A stretch of DNA of 64,000 nt, taken from the NCBI GenBank assembly GCA_030680575.1, contig JAUXVI010000057.1, forward strand, positions 1-64,000, given 5' to 3'. Source of the stretch: Hylemonella sp. Lineage in GTDB: Bacteria; Pseudomonadota; Gammaproteobacteria; Burkholderiales; Burkholderiaceae_C. Numbering within the stretch: the stretch's first letter is position 1; the number at the start of each line of letters is the position of its first letter. Position numbers and translations under genes: made by a program. Below the pieces are notes generated by a model. That model was given only the letters and a program-made list of their open reading frames with translations. It did no database searches and had not been told where the DNA came from. This document shows, piece after piece, positions 8,066-17,056 of this stretch.

Positions 8066-9313
8066 ATGAGTACCTCCCCGCCAACCCGGCGCATCGCCCA
8101 CCTCGACATGGATGCGTTCTACGCCTCGGTCGAGCTGCTGCGCTACCCGCAGCTCAAGGGTCTGCCGGTGGTCATCGGCGGCGCCCGGCGTCGGCCTGAC
8201 GATGCGCTCTTGCAGCAGTACGCCGACGTGCCGCTGTCCGAGATCCCCGTCGACGCATTTCCGCTGTTGAAGGACTACACCGGCCGCGGTGTCATCACCA
8301 CCGCCACCTACCCGGCGCGCCAGTTCGGCGTCGGCTCGGCCATGGGCCTGATGAAAGCCGCCAAGCTCTGCCCGCAGGCCATCCTGCTGCCGGTGGATTT
8401 CGACGAGTACCGCCTGTACTCGCGCCGGTTCAAGGAGGTCATCACCGAGATTGCGCCGCTGATGGAAGACCGCGGCGTGGACGAGGTCTACATCGACTTC
8501 ACCGAGGTGCCCGGCGGCCAGCGCGAGGGCGGGCGCACGCTGGCACGGCTGATCCAGAAAAGCATCCTGGACGCCACGGGCCTCACCTGCTCCATCGGCG
8601 TGGCGCCCAACAAGCTGCTGGCCAAGATGGCGAGCGAGTTCAACAAACCCAAGGGCATTTCCATCGTCCTGGCGGACGACCTGCAGACGCTGATCTGGCC
8701 GCTGCCCTGCCGCAAGATCAACGGCGTCGGCCCCAAGACCGATGAAAAACTGCAGGCACACGGCATCCACACCATTGGCGAACTGGCAGCGCGCGAACCG
8801 GGCTGGTTGATCGAACACTTCGGCAAAAGTTACGGCGCCTGGCTGTTTGAGGCCGCCTGGGGCCGCGACGAACGCCCGGTGGTGACCGAGAGCGAACCGG
8901 TCTCGGTGAGCCGCGAAACGACGTTTGAGCGCGACCTGCACGCCGTGCGCGACAAGGCCGAACTGAGCGCCGTTTTCACCTCGCTGTGCGAGCGCGTGGC
9001 GGCTGATCTGCAACGCAAAGGTTATGTCGGCAAGACCATCGGCATCAAGCTGCGTTATGACGACTTCAAGAGCGTGACGCGCGACCAGACCATCGAGCAC
9101 TTCACCAGTGACGCCAAGACCATCCGCCAGGCCGCCGGCCAGTGCCTCAAGCGCGTGGACCTGTCGCGCCGGCTGCGCCTGCTGGGGGTGCGGGTGGGCT
9201 CGCTGCTGCGGGCGGACGAGGCGCCGGATTTGATGCCAAAACAGGCTCAAGGCGCCGTCGATCATGCGTCAGACGCTATGAATTCAGGAGCAAAAACCGC
9301 TTCCCTGTTCTGA
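8066..9313 (+). CDS. dinB: DNA polymerase IV (Y family)
   Basis: A translesion polymerase used under DNA damage. The 415-aa product has the palm metal-binding motifs HLDMDAFYASVE (D14, D16) and GVDEVYIDF (D139/E140), a helix-hairpin-helix-like KINGVGPKTDEKL region and a little-finger domain. A ~40-residue insertion after the first motif (residues ~45-85) is common in betaproteobacterial DinB. The extreme C-terminus (KTASLF) could be a degenerate beta-clamp contact. Codons 404-409 coincide with a copy of the 17-bp repeat. The start was set at MSTSPP, just before the first conserved strand. Confidence 0.93.
   Translation: MSTSPPTRRIAHLDMDAFYASVELLRYPQLKGLPVVIGGARRRPDDALLQQYADVPLSEIPVDAFPLLKDYTGRGVITTATYPARQFGVGSAMGLMKAAKLCPQAILLPVDFDEYRLYSRRFKEVITEIAPLMEDRGVDEVYIDFTEVPGGQREGGRTLARLIQKSILDATGLTCSIGVAPNKLLAKMASEFNKPKGISIVLADDLQTLIWPLPCRKINGVGPKTDEKLQAHGIHTIGELAAREPGWLIEHFGKSYGAWLFEAAWGRDERPVVTESEPVSVSRETTFERDLHAVRDKAELSAVFTSLCERVAADLQRKGYVGKTIGIKLRYDDFKSVTRDQTIEHFTSDAKTIRQAAGQCLKRVDLSRRLRLLGVRVGSLLRADEAPDLMPKQAQGAVDHASDAMNSGAKTASLF
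9275..9291 (+). repeat. 17-bp palindromic repeat, copy in dinB
   Basis: GCTATGAATTCAGGAGC lies in the dinB coding strand at codons 404-409 (phase GCT NNN NNN NNN NNN GC), 6 codons before the stop. The right arm is diverged (GGAGC rather than GTAGC). This is the weakest of the coding copies. Confidence 0.5.
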
Positions 9314-9390
9314 ACCCGAAGATCGCGGGTCAGCACGGTTGACAACAGCTGACGCCAAACTTACATTGAGATCTCGTTCAGGAGGTCTCC

Positions 9391-9669
9391 ATGAACCAGC
9401 CCCTCACGCTGACGGAAATCCATCGCATCAAGCGCTGGCATGTGGCGCACCGGGCCGAGCACCCGCTGGAATACGAACTGTGGGATGCCGTGCTCTGCCT
9501 GTGGCTGATGGGCTGGGTCGGCTGGCTGCCGGCCTTTGCGCTCGATGCCCTCTGGGCCTGCCCGCTGTGCCTGCTGGGCATGGGCACACCGCGCCTGTAC
9601 GTGGCCTGGCGTCGGCACGCGCACCGGCTGCAGCGCCTGCGATGCGACTGGCTCGGCAACACGGGCTAA
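9391..9669 (+). CDS. Small membrane protein, hypothetical
   Basis: A 92-aa protein with a basic/histidine-rich N-terminus (IHRIKRWHVAHRAEH), one or two membrane segments between about residues 30 and 65 (Trp/Leu/Ala rich, e.g. LWLMGWVGWLPAFAL) and an Arg/His-rich C-terminus. AGGAGGT lies 4 bp before the ATG, an unusually strong ribosome-binding site for this window. The family is not recognised. It is 77 bp downstream of dinB and convergent with the next gene. Confidence 0.7.
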   Translation: MNQPLTLTEIHRIKRWHVAHRAEHPLEYELWDAVLCLWLMGWVGWLPAFALDALWACPLCLLGMGTPRLYVAWRRHAHRLQRLRCDWLGNTG

Positions 9670-9673
9670 AGGT

Positions 9674-10183
9674 TCAGACCACCTCGATCTCATCCTGATG
9701 GTTGGCCACGTGAAACGCGTGGGCCAGGGCGAAATCGGCCCGGCTCAGGGCGCCATAGGCAAAGTGCGGTTGGAGCGCGCCGGTATGCGTCTGGAAGCGT
9801 GTGACCGCCGCGCGCAGGCGGGCCGCGCCAGGCTGCCAGTCCTCCAGCTGCGCCAGTTGCGGCGCACCGGGAATCGGTTCCGTCAAACCATGGCTCATGC
9901 GGCCGCGCCATTTGAAAAAGGCAAAGGCCGCGGAACCGGCGGTGGCCTGGAACAGCGGACTCTTCGGTTCAGGAAAACCGTCCAGACTCATCTCGATGCT
10001 TTGCGCCAGGTGCTCCAGCACCGCGCGCATCGTCCAGGTATTGGTGCTGCGCACCCGGGTGGCGCGCTCAAGCCGGTCGAGCCAGCGTTGCACATCGTCC
10101 AATGACTGGACTTTAGGAATATCGGCCATGGCACCTCCGGCGAGCAAGCTCGTCTGTAGAACAAGGTAGTGTCTGCGGTTCAT
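9674..10183 (-). CDS. DUF1569-family protein
   Basis: A ~169-aa protein of the DUF1569 (DinB-like helical bundle) family, seen in the N-terminal helix with TWTMRAVLEHLAQSIEMSLDG, the central FFKWRGRMSHG and the C-terminal FAYGALSRADFALAHAFHVANHQDEI. Histidines in VLEHLAQ and HVANH are placed like metal ligands of DinB-fold enzymes. Two starts are plausible: ATG 10183 (MNRRHYLVLQTS, resembling a short secretion signal) and ATG 10129 (MADIPK), which has GGAGGT directly upstream. If the inner start is right, the protein is cytoplasmic with ~151 aa. Biochemical role unknown. Confidence 0.7.
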   Translation of the reverse strand: MNRRHYLVLQTSLLAGGAMADIPKVQSLDDVQRWLDRLERATRVRSTNTWTMRAVLEHLAQSIEMSLDGFPEPKSPLFQATAGSAAFAFFKWRGRMSHGLTEPIPGAPQLAQLEDWQPGAARLRAAVTRFQTHTGALQPHFAYGALSRADFALAHAFHVANHQDEIEVV

Positions 10184-10270
10184 CTTTGGGGGGAACCTGT
10201 TTCGCACAGGTGACTGTAGAAGACGGGTTCGTTCGATTACAGTTTATCCACTCCCACCCACCTTGCTGCC

Positions 10271-11107
10271 ATGAACTGCTTCACCCTCACCGTCACCGAC
10301 CACATTGCCCACCTGGTGCTCAACCGCCCGGAGGCGATGAACACCATGCACCCCCAGTTCTGGCGCGAGCTCGACCAGGTGCTGACGCAGCTGCACGCCA
10401 GCGGCGAGGCACGCGTGCTGGTCATCAGCAGCACCGGCAAACATTTCAGCGCCGGCATGGCGCTGGAAACCTTCAGTGGCGCCATTGCCCTGAATGACAA
10501 GACACCCGAAGGCCGCGCCGCCATCTTCGATCTGCTGACCGACATGCAGGCCACCTTCACCAAGCTGGAAACGCTGCGTATCCCGGTGATCGCGGCCATC
10601 CAGGGTGGCTGCATCGGTGGCGCGGTGGACATGGTCAGCGCCTGCTGCCTGCGCTACGCCACGGCTGACGCCTTCTTCTGCATCCAGGAAATCAACATCG
10701 GCATGGTGGCTGACGTCGGCACGCTGCAGCGGCTGCCCAAGCTCATGCCGCTGGGCGTGGTGAAAGAGCTGGCCTACACCGGCCGCCGCCTGCCGGCGGC
10801 ACAGGCGCTCGGCTACGGCCTGGTGAACCAGGTGTTCGACACACCGGAAGCCCTGCTGGCCGGTGCACTGCAGACGGCGCAGGAGATTGCGAGCAAGCCG
10901 CCGGTGGCGATCTGGGGCACCAAGCAGGCCTTGCACTATGCGCGCGACCACGGCGTGGACGATGCACTCAAGCAGATGGGCTGGCTGCAGGGTGCGATCT
11001 GGAGCAACAAACATGTGCTGGAGGCCGTGACGGCCATGAAGGAAAAACGCGGCGGCAACTTCCCGCCGCTGGCGCCGCTGCAATCTTTCAAGGAAATTGG
11101 CCAGTAG
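10271..11107 (+). CDS. Crotonase-family protein, dienoyl-CoA isomerase type
   Basis: A 278-aa enoyl-CoA hydratase/isomerase-superfamily enzyme. The oxyanion-hole region is GKHFSAGMAL, and the active-site segment has D120 (GGCIGGAVDM), E140 (EINIG) and D148 (ADVGTLQRLP). These residues are spaced 20 and 8 apart, matching the Asp-Glu-Asp set of delta(3,5)-delta(2,4)-dienoyl-CoA isomerase (rat ECH1 D176/E196/D204). The likely role is isomerising doubly unsaturated acyl-CoA during beta-oxidation of unsaturated fatty acids. Plain hydratases have Glu/Glu instead. No other fatty-acid gene is adjacent, so the gene appears to stand alone. Confidence 0.88.
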   Translation: MNCFTLTVTDHIAHLVLNRPEAMNTMHPQFWRELDQVLTQLHASGEARVLVISSTGKHFSAGMALETFSGAIALNDKTPEGRAAIFDLLTDMQATFTKLETLRIPVIAAIQGGCIGGAVDMVSACCLRYATADAFFCIQEINIGMVADVGTLQRLPKLMPLGVVKELAYTGRRLPAAQALGYGLVNQVFDTPEALLAGALQTAQEIASKPPVAIWGTKQALHYARDHGVDDALKQMGWLQGAIWSNKHVLEAVTAMKEKRGGNFPPLAPLQSFKEIGQ

Positions 11108-11130
11108 CCCTTGCCAGATAAGCGCAAACA

Positions 11131-11147
11131 GCTACTTTTTTGATAGC
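11131..11147 (-). repeat. 17-bp palindromic repeat, intergenic copy
   Basis: GCTACTTTTTTGATAGC lies in the 43-bp gap between the convergent stops of the crotonase gene and queF. It matches the family pattern GCTAY....RATAGC. The T-run inside could help termination, but the stem is only 4-5 bp. Confidence 0.65.
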
Positions 11148-11150
11148 AAA

Positions 11151-11996
11151 TTACTGACGCGCCGTGCGCACGTTGACCGGTAGCGCCTGCGGGTGGCTGG
11201 TGCGCCAGGGGTTGATGTCCAGCCCGCCGCGGCGGGTGTAGCGCGCATAGACCGTCAGCCTGGCCGGTTTGCAGCGCGTCCACACGTCCATGAAGATACG
11301 CTCCACGCACTGTTCGTGGAACTCGTTGTGGTTGCGAAAACTCACGATGTACTGCAACAGACCTTCCTGCTCGATCTGCGGCCCGCTGTAGCTGATCTGC
11401 ACGCTGGCCCAGTCGGGCTGGCCGGTCACCAGGCAGTTGCTCTTGAGCAGGTTGCTGGTCAGCACCTCACTCACCGGCTGCTCGTCGAAGGCGGCCGTCA
11501 GCAACTCGGGCGCCGGCGTGTACTGCGTGCACTCCACCTCCAGCCGGTCCAGGTTCAGGCCGTCGAGTTCATGGATCGGCTCACGGTCGAACAGCTCGGG
11601 TGCGATCAGTTTGACGCCCACCGTGCCCTTGGCCTCCGAGCCACGCCACACCGCTTCGCTGATGTCGGTACGGATACGCGCTTGAACCTCGGCGGCATCG
11701 GCAAACTTGGTGTTGTTGAAACTGTTGAGGTAGAGCTTGAAGGACTTGCTCTCCACGATGTTGGGCGTCTCGCACGGCACCGTGACGTGGGCCAGCGCCA
11801 CCTGCGGCTTGCCGCGCGCATTCAGCCAGCTCAGCTCATAGGCCGTCCACAGATCGGCGCCGAGGAAAGGCAGCGTGGCCGGCACACCGATTTCCTCGCG
11901 TTTGGCGATGCGGGCAATCGGGTACAGCAGCGTTGCGTCGTACTGGTCGACGTAGGGCACCGCCTTGCCGAGCAGGGAGTTTTCGGGTGTGGTCAT
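11151..11996 (-). CDS. queF: NADPH-dependent preQ0 reductase QueF
   Basis: Reduces 7-cyano-7-deazaguanine (preQ0) to preQ1 for queuosine modification of tRNA. The 281-aa product matches the long, two-domain (E. coli type, 282 aa) form. The nucleophilic cysteine lies in [11 protein letters not shown] with the following Asp, the E(S/T)KS(F/L)K substrate motif is present as [12 protein letters not shown], and [15 protein letters not shown] carries the conserved His/Glu pair. It overlaps the upstream yaaA by 4 bp (ATGA), so the two are probably cotranscribed and coupled. Confidence 0.96.
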   Translation of the reverse strand: MTTPENSLLGKAVPYVDQYDATLLYPIARIAKREEIGVPATLPFLGADLWTAYELSWLNARGKPQVALAHVTVPCETPNIVESKSFKLYLNSFNNTKFADAAEVQARIRTDISEAVWRGSEAKGTVGVKLIAPELFDREPIHELDGLNLDRLEVECTQYTPAPELLTAAFDEQPVSEVLTSNLLKSNCLVTGQPDWASVQISYSGPQIEQEGLLQYIVSFRNHNEFHEQCVERIFMDVWTRCKPARLTVYARYTRRGGLDINPWRTSHPQALPVNVRTARQ

Positions 11997-12769
11997 TCCT
12001 GTACCTTGCGACGGAAGACGAGACGATCTGCTTCAGAGGCCGCAGCATCGAAGGCATACCCTTCGAGGTTGAACTTCTCCAGCTGCTTCGGTGTGGTCAC
12101 GCGATGGGTGGCGGCGTAGCGCGCCATCAGGCCGCGCGCACGTTTGGCCAGGAAGCTGATGATCTTGTACTTGCCGCCTTTGTAGTCTTCAAATACGCAC
12201 TCGATCACGCGCACCTTCAGGGCCTTCTTGTCCACCGACTTGAAGTACTCCTGTGACGCGAGATTCACCACCACCGGCGTCTTGTCGGCCTGCAGGCGCT
12301 GGTTCAAGTAATCGGCAATCTGCGTGCCCCAGAACTTGTAGAGGTTGTTGCCTTTCGCGTTGGCCAGTTGGGTACCCATCTCCAGCCGGTAAGGCTGCAT
12401 CCAGTCCAGCGGACGCAACACACCATACAGGCCGCTCAGGATGCAGACGTGCTCCTGTGCCCAGGCCAGGTCATCAGCCTTGAGCGTCTTGGCGTCCAGG
12501 CCTTCGTACACATCACCGTTGAAGGCCAGCACTGCCTGCTTGGCATTCTTGGCCGTGAATTTGGTACTCCAGGCCTGGTAACGCGCCACGTTCAGGCCCG
12601 ACAGCGCATCGCTCAAGTCCATCAGCTCGGCAATCTCCTGCGGCGACTTCTCGCGCAGGATCTCGATCAGCTCGGCCGACTGTTTGACAAACAGCGGCTG
12701 CGTGTGCGGCACGTCGCCGGCGGGGGTGTCGTAGTCGAGGGATTTGGCGGGGGATAATAAAAACAACAT
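11993..12769 (-). CDS. yaaA: Peroxide stress protein YaaA (DUF328)
   Basis: A 258-aa protein of the UPF0246/YaaA family. In E. coli this protein lowers free iron during peroxide stress, and related proteins bind DNA. Family hallmarks are the start [40 protein letters not shown] in the middle and YFKSVD near the C-terminus. The N-terminus is strongly conserved, which fixes the start at 12769. That start codon shares the tetramer CATG with the divergent truC start, so yaaA has no leader outside the truC coding region. Confidence 0.95.
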   Translation of the reverse strand: MLFLLSPAKSLDYDTPAGDVPHTQPLFVKQSAELIEILREKSPQEIAELMDLSDALSGLNVARYQAWSTKFTAKNAKQAVLAFNGDVYEGLDAKTLKADDLAWAQEHVCILSGLYGVLRPLDWMQPYRLEMGTQLANAKGNNLYKFWGTQIADYLNQRLQADKTPVVVNLASQEYFKSVDKKALKVRVIECVFEDYKGGKYKIISFLAKRARGLMARYAATHRVTTPKQLEKFNLEGYAFDAAASEADRLVFRRKVQE

Positions 12770-13496
12770 GCTGGAAATCCTGTATCACGACGATTATCTA
12801 GTAGCCGTGAACAAACCGCCCGGGCTGCTGGTGCACCGCACCGGGCTCGATGCAGGAGAAACGCAGTTCGCGCTGCAGCTGCTGCGCGACCAGCTCGGCC
12901 GCCCGGTCTGGCCCGCGCACCGGCTCGACAAGGGCACCAGCGGCGTGCTGCTGTTTGCGCTCGATGCGGCCACCGCCAGCCTGATAGGCCAGAGCTTCGA
13001 TGTCGGCCATGTGGTGAAAAAAACCTACCGCGCCGTGGTGCGTGGCTGGCCGGAGGCGCAAGGGCTGATCGACCACCCACTCAAACGCATGCCCGATGAC
13101 GCACGCGCCGGCCGCGACGAGGTGCAGGACGCGCAGACGCGCTACCGCACGCTCGAACACTACGTGCTGCCCCTGCCCTACGGCAATTTCCCGACCACAC
13201 GCTGTGCCCTGGTGGAGTTGCAGCCGCTGACCGGACGGCGGCACCAGTTGCGCCGCCACCTGAAGCACCTTTCGCACCCGATCATTGGCGACGCCACCCA
13301 CGGCAAGGGGCCGTTGAATCGGGCGGTGGCGGAGTTCTTGGGTGAGCAGCGCTTGTGGCTGCATGCGCTGCAGCTGGAATTGAAACACCCGGTCAGCGGT
13401 GCGCCGCTGTGCATGGAGGCCCCAACGGGACCGGAGTGGACAGTCTGGGATCGCTTCCGGATGGAGTCTGCAAGCAGGACACCCCGAACGGGCTGA
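12768..13496 (+). CDS. truC: tRNA pseudouridine(65) synthase TruC
   Basis: A RluA-family pseudouridine synthase (242 aa). Motifs are the opening [23 protein letters not shown], catalytic [15 protein letters not shown] (Asp nucleophile in HRLD) and [21 protein letters not shown]. The start MLEILY matches E. coli TruC (MLEILYQDE), which modifies U65 of tRNA-Ile and tRNA-Asp. The ATG at 12768 overlaps the start of the divergent yaaA in CATG. No good ribosome-binding site is visible. The 3' end is convergent with the MFS gene 12 bp away. Confidence 0.93.
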   Translation: MLEILYHDDYLVAVNKPPGLLVHRTGLDAGETQFALQLLRDQLGRPVWPAHRLDKGTSGVLLFALDAATASLIGQSFDVGHVVKKTYRAVVRGWPEAQGLIDHPLKRMPDDARAGRDEVQDAQTRYRTLEHYVLPLPYGNFPTTRCALVELQPLTGRRHQLRRHLKHLSHPIIGDATHGKGPLNRAVAEFLGEQRLWLHALQLELKHPVSGAPLCMEAPTGPEWTVWDRFRMESASRTPRTG

Positions 13497-13506
13497 CCTC
13501 AGCCCG
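13489..13506. terminator. Small hairpin between convergent truC and MFS genes
   Basis: CGGGCT (13489-13494) and AGCCCG (13501-13506) form a 6-bp stem with a 6-nt loop that spans the truC stop. There is no U-tract on either strand, so its role in termination is uncertain. Confidence 0.35.
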
Positions 13507-13508
13507 CG

Positions 13509-14744
13509 TCAAGCCCGGGCCGAAGGCAGCTTGGCAAACGCCACGGCCCCTGCCACCAGCCATGCCGCCACCGACAGCAGCACAGCGGTCAAGCCATCCA
13601 CCCCGTGCGCTTCGGCGAAGGTGGCCACGACACCGGTGGCCCACTGCATCAGCGCGATGCCAAGAAACATGGCCATGGTAAAGACCGCCATGGCGCGACC
13701 GATCTGCGCTTCGGGGTAGGCACTGCGTACGTCGGCGTACTGCAGCACGATGTAGCCGCACAGGAAACCTGCCAGTACAAGCAGCCCCAAGCTCAGCAGC
13801 ACGACGTGCGTCAAAGCCAGCAGCACAAACAGCGCTGCCATCAACAGCGTGTAGCCGACGATCCAGCGGCGCCGCGTGGCCACGCCGGGGTCGATGCGAC
13901 CGAAAAGGGGCGGCCCGACCAGAGACACCAGCGAGACGGCCAGCGCCACGTGGCCACTCTCAATCAGCGAAAAGTGAAAGCGCTCCACCAGCAACGGACC
14001 CAGCCACAGGCCGCGCAGCGTGATGAAGGAGGCGTAGGTCACGGCGCTCAGCGCCATGATGCCCAGCGTCTGCGGCAAGCGCAGCAGCTGGCCAAACTGC
14101 CGCACGACCTGCCACAGGGAGGCACGCGGTCCTGCAGGTCTGGGCACAGCCGGCTCCTGCACCACGACATAGACGACCAGCCAGGCCAGGACAGAGAGCA
14201 CGGCCAGCATGGCAAAACCGACGCGAATGGAATACGCCTGCACCAGCCAGGCCAGCGGCGTGCCGGTCAGCAGCATGCCCAGGCCGCCAATCCCCATGGC
14301 CAGGCCCGACACCGCCGCAAAACGCGAGGCCGGAAAACAACGTGCGATGAAAACCGTGCAGACCAGAAAGGCCGGCGCACAACCGACGCCGATCAGCACC
14401 TGGCCCAGTACCAACAGGCCGAAGTGGTCCGTCAGGGCCGACAGCAGCGCGCCGGCAATCGCCAGCGGAAAGACCGAGAGAACGGTACGGCGCACGCCGT
14501 GCAGGTCAATGCCGATACCCATGAAGAGTTGCATGGCACCGAAAGCAAAGTGGAAGGCCGCAGCGAACACGCCCAACTGCTGCGGCGAGAAACCCAGCCG
14601 AGCCTGCAACTCGGGCGCCAGGATGGCGGCCGCCGTGCGATAGGCCTGGCTCAGCATGAAGGCCGTGCACAGCGCGAGCAGCATGAGCCAGGCCACGCGC
14701 GCATCACGTGCGGCGGGTGAGTGGCGTTCAGCAGGGTCGGTCAT
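13509..14744 (-). CDS. Major facilitator superfamily transporter
   Basis: A 411-aa carrier with about twelve hydrophobic segments in two halves. Loop motifs of the MFS are present: after TM2 GIDLHGVRRTVL, and in the second half GRIDPGVATRRRW. The N-terminus (~18 residues) is cytoplasmic and charged. No substrate-specific motif is recognised; organic anions or drugs are both possible. The gene stands alone, convergent with truC and 106 bp downstream of the DUF3501 gene on the same strand. Confidence 0.85.
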   Translation of the reverse strand: MTDPAERHSPAARDARVAWLMLLALCTAFMLSQAYRTAAAILAPELQARLGFSPQQLGVFAAAFHFAFGAMQLFMGIGIDLHGVRRTVLSVFPLAIAGALLSALTDHFGLLVLGQVLIGVGCAPAFLVCTVFIARCFPASRFAAVSGLAMGIGGLGMLLTGTPLAWLVQAYSIRVGFAMLAVLSVLAWLVVYVVVQEPAVPRPAGPRASLWQVVRQFGQLLRLPQTLGIMALSAVTYASFITLRGLWLGPLLVERFHFSLIESGHVALAVSLVSLVGPPLFGRIDPGVATRRRWIVGYTLLMAALFVLLALTHVVLLSLGLLVLAGFLCGYIVLQYADVRSAYPEAQIGRAMAVFTMAMFLGIALMQWATGVVATFAEAHGVDGLTAVLLSVAAWLVAGAVAFAKLPSARA

Positions 14745-14850
14745 CGAAGGCGGGCAGATGAAGCAAAGGCCAGTGTAGAGGCACCGGCCCTGGCTCAGGG
14801 TCCCGCAGGTGGCACCACCGGGTTCGGGTGATGCACGCAGGCTTGCAGAT

Positions 14851-15441
14851 TTACTTCAGGTCGCCTGCCAGCGACGTCAGCGTTTCGGCACTGATGGTCA
14901 CATGGGCCGGGTAGTGGGTGTGGTCGCAGCCCAGCTTGACGCTGGCACCGGCCTGGATGGCAGCGCGCATGGTCGGCGTGAATTCGAAACGCACAAAATG
15001 CACGGCCGAGGTCTTCTCGTCGTTCTCGCGGTCCAGGTCTTCGTCGGCAATGGCGTAGACGCGTGGGTAGCCTTCGACCTCGACAAACATGCGGTCCTCC
15101 ACGCCGATCAGACGCGCCAGCTCGCGCTTGCGCTCGTTGATGTCGGGGTACTCGATCAGCATCGTGGCTTTCCAGTTGCTGCCGTCTGGCACCAGCGGGG
15201 CGTAGGCCTCGATCTCCTGCAGGATGCCCTCCTCCTCGAAGATCTTCTCGATGCGCAGCATCTCCTGGATCTGGTAACGGATGGTGGTCTCGGACTCGAA
15301 CTGCAGGTGGATATGCTCGCCCAAGTGCACACTGCGCAACTGGCGATGCGCCATGACCTCGGCCTTGTGCTCTTTGCGCCACTTGCTGTAGGCCTCCAGC
15401 GACATCAGGCTGTCGGGGGTGATCTTGCCGGTGAGTTGCAT
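14851..15441 (-). CDS. DUF3501 protein of the rubrerythrin operon
   Basis: A 196-aa soluble protein of the DUF3501 family (YSKWRKEHKAEVMAHRQLRSVHLG near the start, QIQEMLRIEKIF in the middle, VEVEGYPRVYAIADEDLDREN, and the C-terminal CDHTHYPAHVTIS). It is encoded after rubrerythrin and a GlpC-like Fe-S protein, an arrangement I know from other proteobacteria. The function is unknown; a role with the Fe-S partner is inferred from context. The start MQLTGKITPDS is the first residue with family character. A 95-bp REP-like repeat separates it from the preceding gene, so its expression may be reduced relative to the first two genes. Confidence 0.82.
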   Translation of the reverse strand: MQLTGKITPDSLMSLEAYSKWRKEHKAEVMAHRQLRSVHLGEHIHLQFESETTIRYQIQEMLRIEKIFEEEGILQEIEAYAPLVPDGSNWKATMLIEYPDINERKRELARLIGVEDRMFVEVEGYPRVYAIADEDLDRENDEKTSAVHFVRFEFTPTMRAAIQAGASVKLGCDHTHYPAHVTISAETLTSLAGDLK

Positions 15442-15511
15442 GATGATTTCCAGTCTGTTCAATTCAGTTGTTCCAGCACGCGACCCGTGACGCATGAAAC
15501 GGTCTAACCGT

Positions 15512-15606
15512 AGAACGCCGTGGAACCGGCTTTGCCGGGCCACTGGCGTTGCCCCCTGCAAGGGGGGTGGCGTAGCGACACGCAGTGCGCGAAGCCTGGG
15601 GGTGTT
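15512..15606 (-). repeat. REP-like repeat, copy R1
   Basis: About 95 bp starting GAACGCCGTGGAACCGGC and ending GGGGGTGTTTC, containing ACCGGCtttGCCGG-type and CCCCCtgcaAGGGGG stem-loops. It is nearly identical to the copy at 61916-62010. It begins right after the stop codon of the minus-strand Fe-S gene and lies inside the rubrerythrin operon. Confidence 0.8.
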
Positions 15607-16956
15607 TCATTTGAGTCCGTAGGCTTTGCGCACCAGGCTCAGCGGGTGCTGCAGCTCGGGCGCACCCAGGCCGTTGACCTCGAAACCCTGCGCAATGTGG
15701 TGGCCGCCGAGCGGGCAGTCCGAGCTGATGTAGTCGGGTTTGGCGCCGTCCTTCATGGTGGCCATGGCTTTGAACACCGGCTTGCCGATCTTCATGGCCT
15801 GCTGGTGGTAGGCCTTCTTCACGCCGAAAGTGCCGGCATGGCCCGAGCAGCGCTCGATGGTATTGATCGTGGTATCGGGGATCATCTTCAGCATCTCTTC
15901 GGTCTTCTTGCCGATGTTCTGCACCCGGCCATGGCAGGGGATCTGGTAGCTCACGTTGCCCAGCGGCGTGCTGAATTCGGTCTTGAGCAGGCCGTCGCGC
16001 TTGCGTGCCATCAGGTACTCGAACGGGTCCCACATGGCGTCCTTGACCAATTGCACGTCCGCCTCGTCCGGATACATCAGCGGGATTTCCTGCTTGAACA
16101 TCAGGGCGCAACTCGGCACGGCGGCCAGGATGGCAAAACCATCCTTGGCATAGCGGGCCAGCACCGGGATGTTGGCCTCCTTGCTGGCGTTGACCGACGC
16201 CAGGTCACCCAGTTCCAGCTTGGGCATGCCACAGCATTTTTCCTTCTCGACGATCACGTAGGGGATCTCGTTGTGGTCCAGGATCTTCAGCAGGTCGTGG
16301 CCAATGCCGGGTTCGTTGTAGTTGATGTAGCAGGTGGCAAAGATCGCCACCTTGCCCGGTGTCTTCTCGCCGTCCTTCACCACGGTGGCCTGCGCTTCGG
16401 GTGTGCCGGAGCGGAACTTTTTGGTGGCGAGAGAGGGCAGCCAGGCCTCCTTGTCCACACCGGCCACGCTTTCCATCAGACTGCGCATGACCTTGGTCTT
16501 GTTGACCGCATTGGCGACCTGCACCACCACCGGGATACCGGCGAACTGGCCATGCACGTCGGTGGAGGCCAGAAATTGCTCGGCGATGCCGACCTCACCC
16601 TTTTGGAACTTGATGGCCTTGGCGCGCAGCATGGTGTGCGGAAAATCCAGGTTCCATTCATGCGGCGGGGTGTACGGACACTTGGTCATGTAGCACAGGT
16701 CGCACATGTAGCACTGATCCACCACCTTCCAGTAGTCGGGTTTGGCCACGCCGTCGACTTCCATGGTCGAACTCTCGTCCACCAGGTCGAACAGCGTCGG
16801 GAAGGCGCCGCACAGGCTGACGCAGCGGCGGCAGCCGTGGCAGATGTCGAAGATGCGCTCCAGCTCCTTGAAGCAGGATGCTTCGTCGTAGAAGTCGGGG
16901 TTTTTCCAGTCCAGCGGATGTCGGGTCGGGGCTTCCAGGTTGCCTTCGCTTGCCAT
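15607..16956 (-). CDS. GlpC-like Fe-S oxidoreductase of the rubrerythrin operon
   Basis: A 449-aa protein. The N-terminus carries two [4Fe-4S] motifs, C39-C42-C45-C49 (CHGCRRCVSLC) and C82-C85-C88-C93 (CYMCDLCYMTKCPY). The C-terminal part has two CCG-type (heterodisulfide-reductase D) elements: EKEKCCGMPKLELGD and IERCSGHAGTFG. It resembles the anaerobic glycerol-3-phosphate dehydrogenase subunit GlpC, but no glpA/glpB is nearby. Its position between rubrerythrin and DUF3501 suggests that it passes electrons to rubrerythrin for peroxide reduction. The protein is probably membrane-associated or cytoplasmic, with no signal peptide. Confidence 0.88.
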   Translation of the reverse strand: MASEGNLEAPTRHPLDWKNPDFYDEASCFKELERIFDICHGCRRCVSLCGAFPTLFDLVDESSTMEVDGVAKPDYWKVVDQCYMCDLCYMTKCPYTPPHEWNLDFPHTMLRAKAIKFQKGEVGIAEQFLASTDVHGQFAGIPVVVQVANAVNKTKVMRSLMESVAGVDKEAWLPSLATKKFRSGTPEAQATVVKDGEKTPGKVAIFATCYINYNEPGIGHDLLKILDHNEIPYVIVEKEKCCGMPKLELGDLASVNASKEANIPVLARYAKDGFAILAAVPSCALMFKQEIPLMYPDEADVQLVKDAMWDPFEYLMARKRDGLLKTEFSTPLGNVSYQIPCHGRVQNIGKKTEEMLKMIPDTTINTIERCSGHAGTFGVKKAYHQQAMKIGKPVFKAMATMKDGAKPDYISSDCPLGGHHIAQGFEVNGLGAPELQHPLSLVRKAYGLK

Positions 16957-17056
16957 GGCCAGTCCTTTGTCTCGTTATGGTTAGAAAAAGAACTTTCGTT
17001 GGAAAATTCTTTTGCAAACCACTACGCCTCGTGACGTAGTGGGCGACGATTGGAAA

